A stretch of DNA of 64,000 nucleotides, from the NCBI GenBank assembly GCA_011523825.1, contig WTFX01000027.1, positions 202,674 to 266,673 of the forward strand. Reading direction: 5' to 3'. The notes below the pieces were generated by a model. The model worked only from the letters and a program-made list of their open reading frames with translations. It was not told where the DNA came from and made no database searches. The position numbers and the translations under genes were made by a program. Shown here one piece after another: positions 54,531 to 63,669 of this stretch (position 1 is its first letter; every line of letters starts with the position of its first letter). The DNA comes from Microthrixaceae bacterium (GTDB taxonomy: Bacteria; Actinomycetota; Acidimicrobiia; Acidimicrobiales; Poriferisodalaceae).

Positions 54531-56468
54531 TCAACCCTGACAATCGCCGTCATCGCACCAGATCTGCGCGACATGGTGTGCCCCGGCGTTCACGGCGAAC
54601 GCATCGTCGTCGCTGCCCGGAATGGACAGGCTGGTGAGGTTCTGTACCTGCGGGTTGGCGATGACGCCCCACAGCGTCCAGTGGATCCACAGGTTCCAGA
54701 CATTGCGCCCGAACGCCCGGTTCACCTCTTCTGCCGCTTCGCGGCGGGCGACGGGGTCGGGGTTGTGGCGGATGACGTCGTACGCCGCGTCGATGGCAGG
54801 GTCCTGGAAGCGTCCCACATTCGAAGCCAACTCGGGTACTCGAGGATCGATCGGGAGCGCCGTCGCCGAACTCCACCAATACCACTGCTCGATGGGGTCG
54901 ACCCCGCCATGGCTGCGCATGGCCATCATCTCGTAGAGACCCGCGAGCGCCAAGCCGAAGTACTGACCTTGCTCGATGGGTTGGATCGTCACCGCTAGCT
55001 CGTCGCCGAACGACTCCCGCCACATCGCGACGATCAGTTCGTTCGACTCGACATTGAACGGATCGTTGGTGCTGTTGAAACCGAAGGTCACTGGGTTCTG
55101 GCCGCTGTCAGCCTTGCACTGGGTGAACTCGGCCCGTGCAGCCTCGACGTCGTAGGACGGGTAGCCGGAATCAGCGAGGTAGCCCATGCTGCCGGGCGGG
55201 AACGGCCCATTGGCCACCTGGACCAAGCCGTGATACCGCTCATTGACGAAACGCTCTCCGTCGAAGGCGTGCGCCAGCGCCCTGCGGCAGCTCAGGTGCG
55301 CCAACGGGTTCGCGGCATTGAGACCCAACGGGTCCATGGGAACTAGTTCGAGGCCGCGCTGGGCTGCGAGCACCGGGTTCGTCCCCGATGCCACATTCAT
55401 GAAGCTGTAGTGCGTTTCGCCGAAGTTGTTGGCCTGCAGCAGCACGAAGTCGTCGTCTCCCTCGTACTTGGCGATCTCGTCGGCGTTGTCGGTGTGGATG
55501 ACGTGGAACTGGCCCGCTTTCAGCCCGTTGGAACGGCTCGTGATGTCCACGGACACCACGAACTCGATCTCGTCCAGATAGGGCAGATCCTCGCCGGTGA
55601 TGCCGTTGGGGCCCCGCCAGTAGTCCGGGTTGCGTTCGGCGATGAAGCTGTTGCCGTTGCCCGGCGTGTACTCCACGAACCTGAACGCGCCCAACCCGAC
55701 CGGCGCCGACGGATCGCCCGTAGCACTGGCGAGGCCAGCCGCTCGCTCATCAGCCGACAGGGGCGAGAACGGCGAGATGTACATCGGATTGTTCGGCAGC
55801 GTCTCCAGCCATGTCGGGGAGAACATGAAGCCGCAGCCCTGCTCCCTTGACGCCGGGCCTGGCCCTGTCGCGAACGGGATCGACGTCTCGTAGTAGACGT
55901 ACTGGCCCTCGCCCCAGACGTTTTCGATGCCTCGGTAGCCAGGCCCGGTCTGCTGGCTGTAGCGGCACAGGTTGATGTTGTAGGCAACAGCCTCGCCGGT
56001 CAGCGGCGTCCCGTCGTGGAACTTGATGCCGTCGCGGATCCGCAGCGTCCATGTCAGGAAGTCGTCGCTGGCCGATTCGGTCTCCACGAGGTACGGCACG
56101 ATGTCGCCGTCGGCATCGGTGACATACATCGACTCGGTGATCGCACGCATGATCATGCGGCAGCTCACAGCGCACAGTGCTGCGTAGGGCGCGAACGGGT
56201 TCGCCGTGTCGGCCTCGATCCCGTAGACCAGACGACCGCCATGGACCGGCCCCGCCTTTTCCTCGCGGATGTCCTCACCCGTGGCCTCGCCGGCTTCGCG
56301 CGCCTCGACGACTTCTGCCTGCGCCGCCGGCAAGGTGATCGCCGCTTCGGCCGCTGAGGCATCGCCGGCGGTCGGCTCAGTGCCAGAGCCGCCGCCGTCA
56401 CCGCCCGCGCAGGCGACGGCAATCAGCGCGAACGCTGCCGCTGCTGTCAGCGAACGCGTTCGCGCCAA
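54531..56468 (-). CDS. Peptide-type ABC substrate-binding lipoprotein, copy 2
   Basis: 645 residues from ATG at 56468. Lipoprotein signal with a lipobox ending AVAC and a Gly-rich linker. SBP family 5 motifs: LTWTLRIRDGIKFHDGTPLTGEAVAYNINLC, VGLGAFRF, GNSFIAERNPDYWRG and, late, RNVWNLWIHWTLWGV. It has several cysteines and ends in IWCDDGDCQG, a possible disulfide shared with the next copy. Long for the family (about 520-550). It lies 48 bp before dppB and 31 bp after its paralogue. Confidence 0.92.
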   Translation of the reverse strand: MARTRSLTAAAAFALIAVACAGGDGGGSGTEPTAGDASAAEAAITLPAAQAEVVEAREAGEATGEDIREEKAGPVHGGRLVYGIEADTANPFAPYAALCAVSCRMIMRAITESMYVTDADGDIVPYLVETESASDDFLTWTLRIRDGIKFHDGTPLTGEAVAYNINLCRYSQQTGPGYRGIENVWGEGQYVYYETSIPFATGPGPASREQGCGFMFSPTWLETLPNNPMYISPFSPLSADERAAGLASATGDPSAPVGLGAFRFVEYTPGNGNSFIAERNPDYWRGPNGITGEDLPYLDEIEFVVSVDITSRSNGLKAGQFHVIHTDNADEIAKYEGDDDFVLLQANNFGETHYSFMNVASGTNPVLAAQRGLELVPMDPLGLNAANPLAHLSCRRALAHAFDGERFVNERYHGLVQVANGPFPPGSMGYLADSGYPSYDVEAARAEFTQCKADSGQNPVTFGFNSTNDPFNVESNELIVAMWRESFGDELAVTIQPIEQGQYFGLALAGLYEMMAMRSHGGVDPIEQWYWWSSATALPIDPRVPELASNVGRFQDPAIDAAYDVIRHNPDPVARREAAEEVNRAFGRNVWNLWIHWTLWGVIANPQVQNLTSLSIPGSDDDAFAVNAGAHHVAQIWCDDGDCQG

Positions 56469-56499
56469 TTGCCGCCTCCCCCTTGGTTCTGCTGGGCGC

Positions 56500-58548
56500 T
56501 CAGCCCTGGCAGTTCCCGTCGGTGCACCAGATCTGCGCCAGGTGGTGCTTGCCGGAGATCACCGGGAAGGCGCTCTCAGCGTTGTCGGGGATCGGCAGAT
56601 CGGTGATGTTCTGCACCCGCGGGTTGGCGATGACGCCCCACAGGGTCCAGTAGGTCCACAGATTCCAGACGTTCTTGCCGAACGCCCGGTTGACGGATTC
56701 GGCCGCGGCACGTCGGGCCTCCGGGTCCGGGTTGTGACGGATGACCTGGTAGGCAGCGTCGATCTCGGCATCCTGGAAGCGCCCGAAGTTCAACGCGAGC
56801 TCAGGCACTCCGGGGTTGACCGGACTCGCCGTCGCCGAGTTCCACCAATACCACTGCTCAGCCGGATCCACGCCTCCGTGGTTGCGCCAGCCCTGCATCT
56901 GGAACACGCCGGCCAGTGCAAGCCCGATGTACTGGCCCTGCTCGATCGGTGCGATCGTCACCGCCAGCTCGTCGCCGAAGGCGTCGTCCCACATCGACAC
57001 GATGAGCTCGTTGGACTCCACGTTGAATGCGTCGTTGGTGGTGTTGAACGAGAACGTCACCGGGTTCTGGCCGCTGTCGGCCTTGCACTGCTCGAACTCT
57101 GCCTGTGCAGCCTCGACGTCGTAGGTCGGGAAGCCGGAGTCTTCCAGGTAGCCCACGCTGCCCGGCGGGAACGGGCCGTTCGCGACCTGCACCAGGCCTT
57201 GGTGGCGCTCGTTGGCAAAGCGCTCGCCGTCGAACGCGTGGGCCATCGCCTTGCGGCAGCTCAGATGCACCAACGGATTGGTCGAATTGATGCCCAGCGG
57301 GTCCATCTGGATGAGCTGGGACGCATCGGCGGGGTCACCGCCACGCACGAAGGTGAGCACCGGGTTCACACCCGACGCGACGTTGATGAGATTGTGGCTG
57401 GTCTCGCCGAAGTCGTTGGCTTGCAGCAGCACGAAGTCCTCGTCGCCCTCGTACTTGGAGATCTCATCGGCGTTCGCCGTGTGGATGATGTCGAACTGGC
57501 CGGCCTTCAAACCGTTGGAGCGGCCCTGGATGTCCACGGCCACGACGAATTCGATCTCGTCCAGGTACGGCAGGTTCTCGCCCGTGATGCCGTTTTCGCC
57601 ACGCCAGTAGTCCGGGTTGCGCTCGGCGATGAAGCTGTTGCCGTTGCCCGGCGTGTAGCTCACGAACCTGAAGGCGCCCAGCCCGACAGGCGCCGATGGA
57701 TCGCCGGCAGCGTTCGCGAGGGCCGCCTCGCGAGCGGCCTCAGGCAGCGGGGATGCCGGCGAGACATACAGCGGGTTGTTGGGCAGCGTTTCCATCCATG
57801 CCGGGCTGAACATCTGGCCGCAGACTTCGGCGCGGCCTGCGGGGCCGAGGCCTGTCGCCAGAGGCTGGCCGGGGCTGGCGGTGACCGTCACCGTCTGGCC
57901 TTCGCCGACGACGCTGTCGATGCCGAGGAATGCCGGGCCGGTGAGCTGGCTCAGGCGGCACAGGTTGATGTTGTAGGCCACGGCCTCACCGGTCAGCGGC
58001 GTGCCGTCGTGGAACGTGATGCCATCGCGGATCGTGACCGTCCACGTCATGTAGTCGTCGCTGTGCTCCTCCGACTCCACCAGCAAGGGCACGATCTCGC
58101 CGTCGCTGTCGGTGATGTACAGCGAGTCGGTGATGGCCCGGAAGATCATGCGGCAGCTGATGGCGCACGACGTGGCGTAGTGGACGAACGGGTTGGCCGA
58201 GTCGGCCTCGATGCCGTAGACGAGCTTGCCGCCGTGGACGGGTCCTGTCTCAGTCTCGCGGACGTCCTCGCCCGTGGCCTCACCGGCCTCGCGGGCCTCG
58301 ACCACTTCTTCTTCCTGCTCGGACAGGGTAGTGGAAGGCGCCTCGGCAGCTGCCTCGGTGGTGTCCGGCTCGGGTGCCGGGCCGTCGCCGGTGTCGCCGT
58401 CATCGTCACTGCCGCCGCACGCAACAGCGATCAAGGCGAACGCAGCGAGCACAACGCCCAGCCGCAGGCCGAGCGAACGTCGCGAACCCCGTCGGCGTTG
58501 TCGGCTCGTGAGCAGCACGGCATCGCGCCGCGCAGGAACTCTGTGCAT
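56500..58548 (-). CDS. Peptide-type ABC substrate-binding lipoprotein, copy 1
   Basis: 682 residues from ATG at 58548 with GGAGGAG eight bases upstream. A longer Arg-rich N-region precedes the hydrophobic core and lipobox AVAC; an acidic Asp/Glu/Thr-rich linker follows. Body motifs WTVTIRDGITFHDGTPLTGEAVAY, VGLGAFRF and NSFIAERNPDYWRG are nearly those of copy 2, including the shared segment REAGEATGED and the end IWCTDGNCQG. First gene of the operon, so it probably carries the promoter in the 112-bp gap to the tRNA gene. Having two binding proteins for one channel suggests widened substrate range. Confidence 0.92.
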   Translation of the reverse strand: MHRVPARRDAVLLTSRQRRRGSRRSLGLRLGVVLAAFALIAVACGGSDDDGDTGDGPAPEPDTTEAAAEAPSTTLSEQEEEVVEAREAGEATGEDVRETETGPVHGGKLVYGIEADSANPFVHYATSCAISCRMIFRAITDSLYITDSDGEIVPLLVESEEHSDDYMTWTVTIRDGITFHDGTPLTGEAVAYNINLCRLSQLTGPAFLGIDSVVGEGQTVTVTASPGQPLATGLGPAGRAEVCGQMFSPAWMETLPNNPLYVSPASPLPEAAREAALANAAGDPSAPVGLGAFRFVSYTPGNGNSFIAERNPDYWRGENGITGENLPYLDEIEFVVAVDIQGRSNGLKAGQFDIIHTANADEISKYEGDEDFVLLQANDFGETSHNLINVASGVNPVLTFVRGGDPADASQLIQMDPLGINSTNPLVHLSCRKAMAHAFDGERFANERHQGLVQVANGPFPPGSVGYLEDSGFPTYDVEAAQAEFEQCKADSGQNPVTFSFNTTNDAFNVESNELIVSMWDDAFGDELAVTIAPIEQGQYIGLALAGVFQMQGWRNHGGVDPAEQWYWWNSATASPVNPGVPELALNFGRFQDAEIDAAYQVIRHNPDPEARRAAAESVNRAFGKNVWNLWTYWTLWGVIANPRVQNITDLPIPDNAESAFPVISGKHHLAQIWCTDGNCQG

Positions 58549-58660
58549 TGTGGATTCTCCTCCCCAACTGCGCCGTCGCGGCGCTTTGGGCGAACTTACT
58601 AGCCCGCAGGCACACTGCTGGCACACTCTCTTCGGCACCGCCGGCCGGTACGGTGCAGCC

Positions 58661-58733
58661 GGGCCGGTAGCTCAGCGGTCAGAGCAGGCGACTCATAATC
58701 GCCGGGTCGTGGGTTCGATCCCCACCCGGCCCA
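58661..58733 (+). tRNA. tRNA with CAT anticodon, probably tRNA-Ile2 (lysidine-modified)
   Basis: Acceptor GGGCCGG/CCGGCCC, D-arm AGCTCAGCGGTCAGAGC, anticodon arm GGCGA-CTCATAA-TCGCC, T-arm GGGTTCGATCCC. The anticodon arm AGGCGACTCATAATCGC is the same as I remember for E. coli ileX, which favours Ile2 over elongator Met; initiator Met is excluded by the absence of the three G-C pairs. No encoded CCA; discriminator A. Confidence 0.85.
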
Positions 58734-58854
58734 CGTTCCGTGACGGCTCACGAACAACCGACCCGCCCGCGGCATGGCACCAACGATCTGTCGTCGGCGC
58801 TTCACGACTCAGTATCGTTGCGCCGCACGTTCGGGCACCAGGCTGCCTGATCGG

Positions 58855-58927
58855 TCCGGGGTAGCTCAGTTGGCAGAGCAGCGGACTGTTAATCCGTTTG
58901 TCGTGGGTTCGAGCCCCACCCCCGGAG
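58855..58927 (+). tRNA. tRNA-Asn (anticodon GTT)
   Basis: Acceptor TCCGGGG/CCCCGGA, D-arm AGCTCAGTTGGCAGAGC, anticodon arm CGGA-CTGTTAA-TCCG, T-arm GGGTTCGAGCCC, discriminator G. A diverged copy of its 3' half occurs at 61346-61383. The 209 bases from 58928 to the flavoprotein stop hold no gene I can support. Confidence 0.95.
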
Positions 58928-59136
58928 CACAGCTCACCCGCAACACCCTGCTGCGCCCGTGCCTGGCGCTCCATCAATCGGCTGACTCGAGAGCAACGAC
59001 AGGGATGCGTCGGTCGGTCCACTCGAGATGCTGCGCGCAGCCGTCGAAGAGGCCGACGAACGAGGTTCGAAGCCGCCACCCACCAGCCGTTGTCGACCTG
59101 TTGGCAGGTCAGCAGAACCCAGCGGTCGGTCGTCGG

Positions 59137-60309
59137 CTAGAAGGCCAGGAAGAACCAGTCGTTCTCGTGCCCGAACATCAGCCGTCCGGCTGTGGCGTAG
59201 CGCGGGGTCGACTTGTCTGCGTGCTGGGCCATGGTCTGCAGATCGCGGAGCGCTCGCTCGAACCCGAACTCGGTCCGGAACGCACTCGAGCCGGCGGCGT
59301 CGAACACCAGCCGCCCGGCTTCGGCACATCCTTCGCCGGCGAAGCAGATGGCGAGCTGGATCCTGAGTTTGGTCTCCGGGTCGAGGCCGCCGCCGTCCTG
59401 GACGTCTGCGAGGCCCTCATCGCACACCGTGTAGAGGAATGCCCGGGCCGCGTCCACCCGAGAGCGGGCCTTGCCCGCCTGGTACTGGGCGAGTTCGCGG
59501 TCGCGCAGGGGGGTGGCTGTGTAAGCCGGGGTCTTCTTCGCCGCCAGCCCGACCAAGAGCTCGACGGCGCCTTCAGCGCATGCGACCGACACGATGGCTT
59601 CGCCGATCAACGACAGCATCGGCCACATGCGAAACGTCGGGGTGTCGAACCGCGGGTCGACGGCCTCGCCCAGGCCGTGGACCGAAGCAAGGTGCTCGGC
59701 GATGAACGTGTCGTCGAGACGCAAGTCGACGCTGCCCGTGCCCCTCATGCCGAGAACGTGCCACGTGTCGAGCAGCTCCGCGTCGGCGGCCGGCACGAAC
59801 ATCATCTTGGCATCTGGTGGTTCGTCGGGGTCCTCGGGGGCGATCGATGCCCCGAATCCGAGGAGGTCGGCCTCATATGCCCCCGACATGTACGGGACCT
59901 GGCCGGTGACCAAGAAGCCTCCTTCGACCCTACGGGCCTGGCAGAAAAGGCCGGCTGCTCCGGCTGCGATCGGCGGTCTCTCCGCGAAGATCCGATCGAT
60001 GCCCTCTGCCGAGAGCCTGCCGAGCTGCATCCCCACCCCCGAGGTCGTCATCAGCAGATTCCAGGCCACCGCGGTGTCGATGCGAGCAATCGCCTCCCAG
60101 ATGCGGACGAGATCCGGGGGGCTCATCCCCAATCCGCCGACGGCCTTCGGGTACGCCAGCCGATAGAAGTCGGCGTCTCGCAGCGCCTGGGCAACAGCCG
60201 AGGACATCCGACCGCCGTCCTCGGTGGTCTGCGTCTCGCTCTCAATCAGGGGGCGAACCTCTTCCACCCGTCGAAGCATCTCATCCAGGGATATCTCGTT
60301 CGTCGACAT
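59137..60309 (-). CDS. Acyl-CoA-dehydrogenase-fold flavoprotein (HpaB/HsaA-like group)
   Basis: 390 residues; ATG at 60309 with GGAGGAGG close upstream. The fold is that of acyl-CoA dehydrogenases (AVAWNLLMTTSGVG, YMSGAYEADLLGFG, WHVLGMRGTGSVDLRLDD, then a helical C-terminal domain), but the catalytic Glu motifs are absent. The RGTGS element and absence of the base are typical of flavin-dependent hydroxylases such as HsaA or HpaH that use reduced flavin and O2. The remnant upstream is a luciferase-like pseudogene. It lies in the segment bounded by tRNA-Asn and its 3' copy. Confidence 0.8.
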   Translation of the reverse strand: MSTNEISLDEMLRRVEEVRPLIESETQTTEDGGRMSSAVAQALRDADFYRLAYPKAVGGLGMSPPDLVRIWEAIARIDTAVAWNLLMTTSGVGMQLGRLSAEGIDRIFAERPPIAAGAAGLFCQARRVEGGFLVTGQVPYMSGAYEADLLGFGASIAPEDPDEPPDAKMMFVPAADAELLDTWHVLGMRGTGSVDLRLDDTFIAEHLASVHGLGEAVDPRFDTPTFRMWPMLSLIGEAIVSVACAEGAVELLVGLAAKKTPAYTATPLRDRELAQYQAGKARSRVDAARAFLYTVCDEGLADVQDGGGLDPETKLRIQLAICFAGEGCAEAGRLVFDAAGSSAFRTEFGFERALRDLQTMAQHADKSTPRYATAGRLMFGHENDWFFLAF

Positions 60310-60339
60310 CGTTGACCTCCTCCATGTGGCCCGACGGCG

Positions 60340-60778
60340 CTACATCTCGCGGTGAACGGTCGGGAGAACCTCGCCAGCGAAGAGCTCCAAGCGGCTCGCC
60401 GGCCACAAAGAGCTGGCCCAAGCCGACGAGGAGCCGCCGCCCCGCCAGCAGGTTGTCCAGCATCGACATCTCGGCGGCCAAGCGGACCGGGTTCCGCCAC
60501 GGCGGCGCCACCACAGCGCTGCCCAAGTCGATTCGCTCGGTCCGGCCCGCCCAGCAGGCCAGCCACCGCAGCGGATTGGGCTGCATGGAATACGGCGAGC
60601 CATAGTGCTCGGTGGTCCACAGCGAGTCGTAGCCCAACGGCTCGACACACCCGCCGAGGTCCAGGGCTCGCTTGGCCATCACCGAGTCCGGCGTTTCCGG
60701 TGCCCGTGAGTAGTCACCGGCGAGCACTCGCTCCCAGTCGGGATGGTTGTACGACGCGATCATCGCACCAACCTGCAT
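60340..60778 (-). pseudogene. Luciferase-like (LLM) flavin oxidoreductase with internal deletion and frameshift
   Basis: ATG at 60778 with GAGAAGGGA upstream. The first about 120 residues are a normal LLM N-terminus (MQVGAMIASYNHPDWE, LGYDSLWTTEHYGSP, AVVAPPWRNPVRLAAEMSMLDNL, RRLLVGLG). The sequence then jumps, in a different frame, to SRLELFAGEVLPTVHREM and a TAG at 60340, which matches the C-terminal end of LLM proteins. About 200 residues of the middle are missing, so the product is not functional. In the original frame translation would run past 60340 into the start of the next gene, ending at 60281. Confidence 0.75.
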
Positions 60779-60969
60779 GACGTCCCTTCTCTCTGCGCTC
60801 GGCAGTGCGAGTCGGCGCGATCGGTACCTCGCTGCGGGAGCACCGTAGTGCTGCTGCGAGAGCAGCGGCGACCCCGTGCCTCCCCAGATGCGCGATTCGC
60901 TCGGCGAGGGCAGGGCTGTTCTCACTGCTCGCGGTAGCTTGGCGAGTCACTGCGAAGGAGTCTGTTGGG

Positions 60970-61266
60970 ATGTCAGCCGTCAGCGAGCCAGACCGCAGTC
61001 AGTTTTTCGACGAAGTCGACGAGGTCACGAAAGCCGCCAAGCTCGGAGCAATGGCGACCATAACCGAGCGCGGGCCGAGGGTCCGCATCGTGCAGTGGTC
61101 CTGGGAAGGCGAGAAGACTCGGGTCTGGGACGTCCTCGACTACGACCCGGCCCGGTTCTGGCGCCAAGGACCGACTGACCCCAACTTCCAACCCGTGCGC
61201 ATCACCCCGACGCGCGTCGAGCTGTCGAAGTTCGGCAGCCCCGACAAGCGCGTGTGGAGAGCCTGA
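60970..61266 (+). CDS. Short PPOX-class (pyridoxamine-phosphate-oxidase-like) protein, possibly internally deleted
   Basis: 98 residues from ATG at 60970, AAGGAG 11 bases upstream. It joins an N-terminal PPOX element (DEVDEVTKAAKLGAMATITERGPRVRIVQWSWEG) directly to a C-terminal one (VWDVLDYDPARFW to PTRVELSKFG). Typical members have about 140-150 residues, with strands between these parts that are missing here. This suggests an in-frame deletion, though a natural short form is possible. It is divergent from the LLM pseudogene. Confidence 0.6.
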   Translation: MSAVSEPDRSQFFDEVDEVTKAAKLGAMATITERGPRVRIVQWSWEGEKTRVWDVLDYDPARFWRQGPTDPNFQPVRITPTRVELSKFGSPDKRVWRA

Positions 61267-61345
61267 TCCGCACTGGATCTTTCCTGCAAGCTTGGTTCCC
61301 GGTTGCTTGTGTCCACCGCGCATGGGCAGCCAGCTCGGGCTTGCT

Positions 61346-61383
61346 CATCCGCCTGTCGTGAGTTCGAGCCCCACCTCCGGAGC
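61346..61383 (+). repeat. Diverged copy of the tRNA-Asn 3' half (att-like)
   Basis: 33 of 38 bases match 58891-58928, from the anticodon stem 3' side through the T-arm and acceptor end, in the same orientation. No 5' half is present, so this is not a working tRNA. Duplications of tRNA 3' ends are the classic scar of integrase-mediated insertion; no integrase gene is visible in the enclosed 2.4 kb. Confidence 0.7.
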
Positions 61384-61407
61384 GCTCCCGGCAGCCGACT
61401 GGTGCTC

Positions 61408-63438
61408 TCAATCGGCGCTCTCGGCCGGTACCGCAGGCACGCTGTCTGTCTGCGCCGAGGCCGGTGACTGTTCGACGCAGGCACTCCGCAGACGCGTTGC
61501 GATCTCATCAGCGACAGCGACGCGAATGCTCAGATCGCTGAGACGCTCCCGGCACGCGAGCAGCCAGCGAAGCCAGTCCTCGCGGAGCTTCGACCTCTCT
61601 GTGTTCGACATGGTCGAGTCCACGGGCACACCCGGGATGCTGCCTCCGTCGCCGATCTGCCGTCTCAATTCGCTCACATAGCGTTGCATCGCCGTGGTGG
61701 CGAGATCGTGTGCAGACGGCACGTCGAGCGAGGCTGCCCGGTCACGTGCCTTCGCGAGCATCTCGGCAACCGGGTCAGGGTCTTGCCGGGACCCCGCTGT
61801 GCTGCCAGCCGATCGGCCGTCATCCCCTGCGCTCTGCAATCGCTCGAATGCGGCCCTGCCCGGCGATGTCGCGAACAACTCCGGCACCATGAGGTCGGCG
61901 GTGTCGCCCTGCGGAACCAGCGCAGCCGCTAGCAGGTCTAGGTCGCCATCGAGTAGCTGTTCGGGGCTGGGTGCTGGCCGGGACAGCGCCTTCCGCTCCC
62001 GCCGCGCTGGAGTCGTCATCGGAGCGTCCTCGAAGCTCCAGTCCGGCGGCACATCGCCGTCAAGTGAGTCGAAGTAGCTTTCGCTGAGATCGGGCGGAGG
62101 CGGAACGTCTCCATAGGGATCGGGCACGGCGCGCACCGGCCTTTGCTCCAGACGGCGGCGCGCCGCGTCGACTCGCTCACGGAACTTCTCTGCATCCATC
62201 GGGATGCCTTGGGCTGCGGGCAGCAGATCAGCTTCGAGCAGCACCTCGGGCGGGTAGACGGCGAAGACCTCGGCAACCTCGTCTGCCGCACGGTCGCGGC
62301 CGCCGGGACTTCCGAGATCGGCCCGCTGCAGGATGCGACCGGCCCGGAATACTCGCAGTGGCGCTGCCTCGCTCAGCGCCCGGAGCAATGCCGGGGGATT
62401 GGAACCGGCGAGGTCGCCCGGATCCGAGCCCGCAGGCAGCGAGGCCACATAGATGTCCAGCCCGTACTCGCGCTCCCACTGGTGCACGCGCTCCGCGGCC
62501 GTCTGTCCCGCCGCATCGGCATCGAAAGCGAGCACTATGCGTTTCGCCGAACGTGACAACAGTTCGGCATGCTGTTGGGTCAGCGCGGTGCCGCAGGTGG
62601 CCACCGCTTCGGGGATTCCGGCAAGGTCACACCCGATGACGTCGGTGTAGCCCTCGCACACCACTACTCGGTCCGCTTTGCGCGCAGGCTGCTTCGCGAG
62701 GTGCAGGCCGTACAGCACCTTGCTCTTGTCGTACACCACGGTGCCAGCGGTGTTCTTGTACTTGGGACCCTTCGGTGCCGACTCGTCGGGCCGAGGCAGC
62801 AGACGGCCGGCAAAGCTCACCACCCGACCGCTGGCATCGGAGATCGGGAACATGATCCGGTCTCGGAAAAAGTCCGACGCGGGATCCGAGTACGCCAGTC
62901 CCGCCGCGGCGAGTTGCCCAAGCGGTGCATCGAGATGGCGGCCCAGTTCGTCCCACAGCGGCGGCGCGTATCCCAGACGCCACTTCACGACCGTGTCACG
63001 GCCATAACCGCGACGGCGAAGGTATGCCCGCGCCGCTCCCGCATCAGGGTCGTTCATCAGGCCTTCGTGGTAGAAGCGGGCCGCCCGCTCAAGCAGGTCG
63101 AGCAGTTCCTTGCGGCGCTGGTTGGCACGCTGTGTGCCGGGCGCGTCATACGTCAGCGTGATATTCGCCGCTGCTGCTAGCTGTTCGACCGCGTCGGCGA
63201 AGTCCAAGTGCTCGGTCTCACGCAGAAAGGTGATCGCGTCGCCCGATGCCTTGCACCCGAAGCAGTGGTAGAAGCCCTTCGCCGGGTCCACGCTGAACGA
63301 CGGCGTTTTCTCGGTATGGAACGGACACAGCCCGACGTGACGACTGCCGACTCGCTTGAGACTCACCCTGCGCCCGATGAGCGCGACGAGATCGGTGGCC
63401 TCGCGGACGCGCTGCACGTCGGAGTCTCGGATGCTCAT
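61408..63438 (-). CDS. dnaG: DNA primase DnaG
   Basis: 676 residues from ATG at 63438. Synthesises RNA primers for replication. CHC2 zinc finger with Cys38, His41, Cys59 and Cys62 (CPFHTEKTPSF, YHCFGC); RNA-polymerase core with the TOPRIM motif VVVCEGYTDVIG (Glu262) and FDADAAG (Asp306, Asp308); then an about 270-residue C-terminal region, Pro/Asp-rich in part, that corresponds to the helicase-interacting domain. It starts in the 231-bp gap before the Calx-beta gene. Confidence 0.95.
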   Translation of the reverse strand: MSIRDSDVQRVREATDLVALIGRRVSLKRVGSRHVGLCPFHTEKTPSFSVDPAKGFYHCFGCKASGDAITFLRETEHLDFADAVEQLAAAANITLTYDAPGTQRANQRRKELLDLLERAARFYHEGLMNDPDAGAARAYLRRRGYGRDTVVKWRLGYAPPLWDELGRHLDAPLGQLAAAGLAYSDPASDFFRDRIMFPISDASGRVVSFAGRLLPRPDESAPKGPKYKNTAGTVVYDKSKVLYGLHLAKQPARKADRVVVCEGYTDVIGCDLAGIPEAVATCGTALTQQHAELLSRSAKRIVLAFDADAAGQTAAERVHQWEREYGLDIYVASLPAGSDPGDLAGSNPPALLRALSEAAPLRVFRAGRILQRADLGSPGGRDRAADEVAEVFAVYPPEVLLEADLLPAAQGIPMDAEKFRERVDAARRRLEQRPVRAVPDPYGDVPPPPDLSESYFDSLDGDVPPDWSFEDAPMTTPARRERKALSRPAPSPEQLLDGDLDLLAAALVPQGDTADLMVPELFATSPGRAAFERLQSAGDDGRSAGSTAGSRQDPDPVAEMLAKARDRAASLDVPSAHDLATTAMQRYVSELRRQIGDGGSIPGVPVDSTMSNTERSKLREDWLRWLLACRERLSDLSIRVAVADEIATRLRSACVEQSPASAQTDSVPAVPAESAD

Positions 63439-63610
63439 CTGCCCACGACGCTAGTAACTGCCCACGACTCGCCCCTGCCCGGAGCTGATGGTGGGCACGG
63501 CAAGAAAGTCGGTCGATCCAGTGAGCAGGAAGCGCCCCAAGTCGGAGGCGAAGGTGTCGGGCGATGAAGCTCGTCGCCTCAGAATAGTCCTGATTGCAAA
63601 ATTGCCTATC

Positions 63611-63630
63611 AGACAATTGGGAAATTGTCT
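63611..63630. terminator. AT-rich hairpin downstream of the Calx-beta gene
   Basis: AGACAAT (63611-63617) and ATTGTCT (63624-63630) form a perfect 7-bp stem with a 6-nt loop about 40 bp after the Calx-beta stop, in a locally AT-rich patch unlike the rest of the window. On the minus strand a short T-run (AATTTTG) follows at a distance, so it may be a weak terminator. Confidence 0.4.
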
Positions 63631-63669
63631 TCAAGATACTTGCCGGTTTCGGCTTCACAGCTGCCGGTG

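Noticed and set aside
56269..58602. 777-codon open frame opposite the substrate-binding protein gene
   Set aside because: Antisense to a clear lipoprotein gene; repetitive Val/Arg/His-rich product.
58661..58733. Considered as elongator tRNA-Met
   Set aside because: Anticodon-arm sequence resembles tRNA-Ile2 more closely; not fully excluded.
61346..61383. Considered as a functional tRNA gene
   Set aside because: Only the 3' half is recognisable; no matching acceptor or D-arm precedes it.
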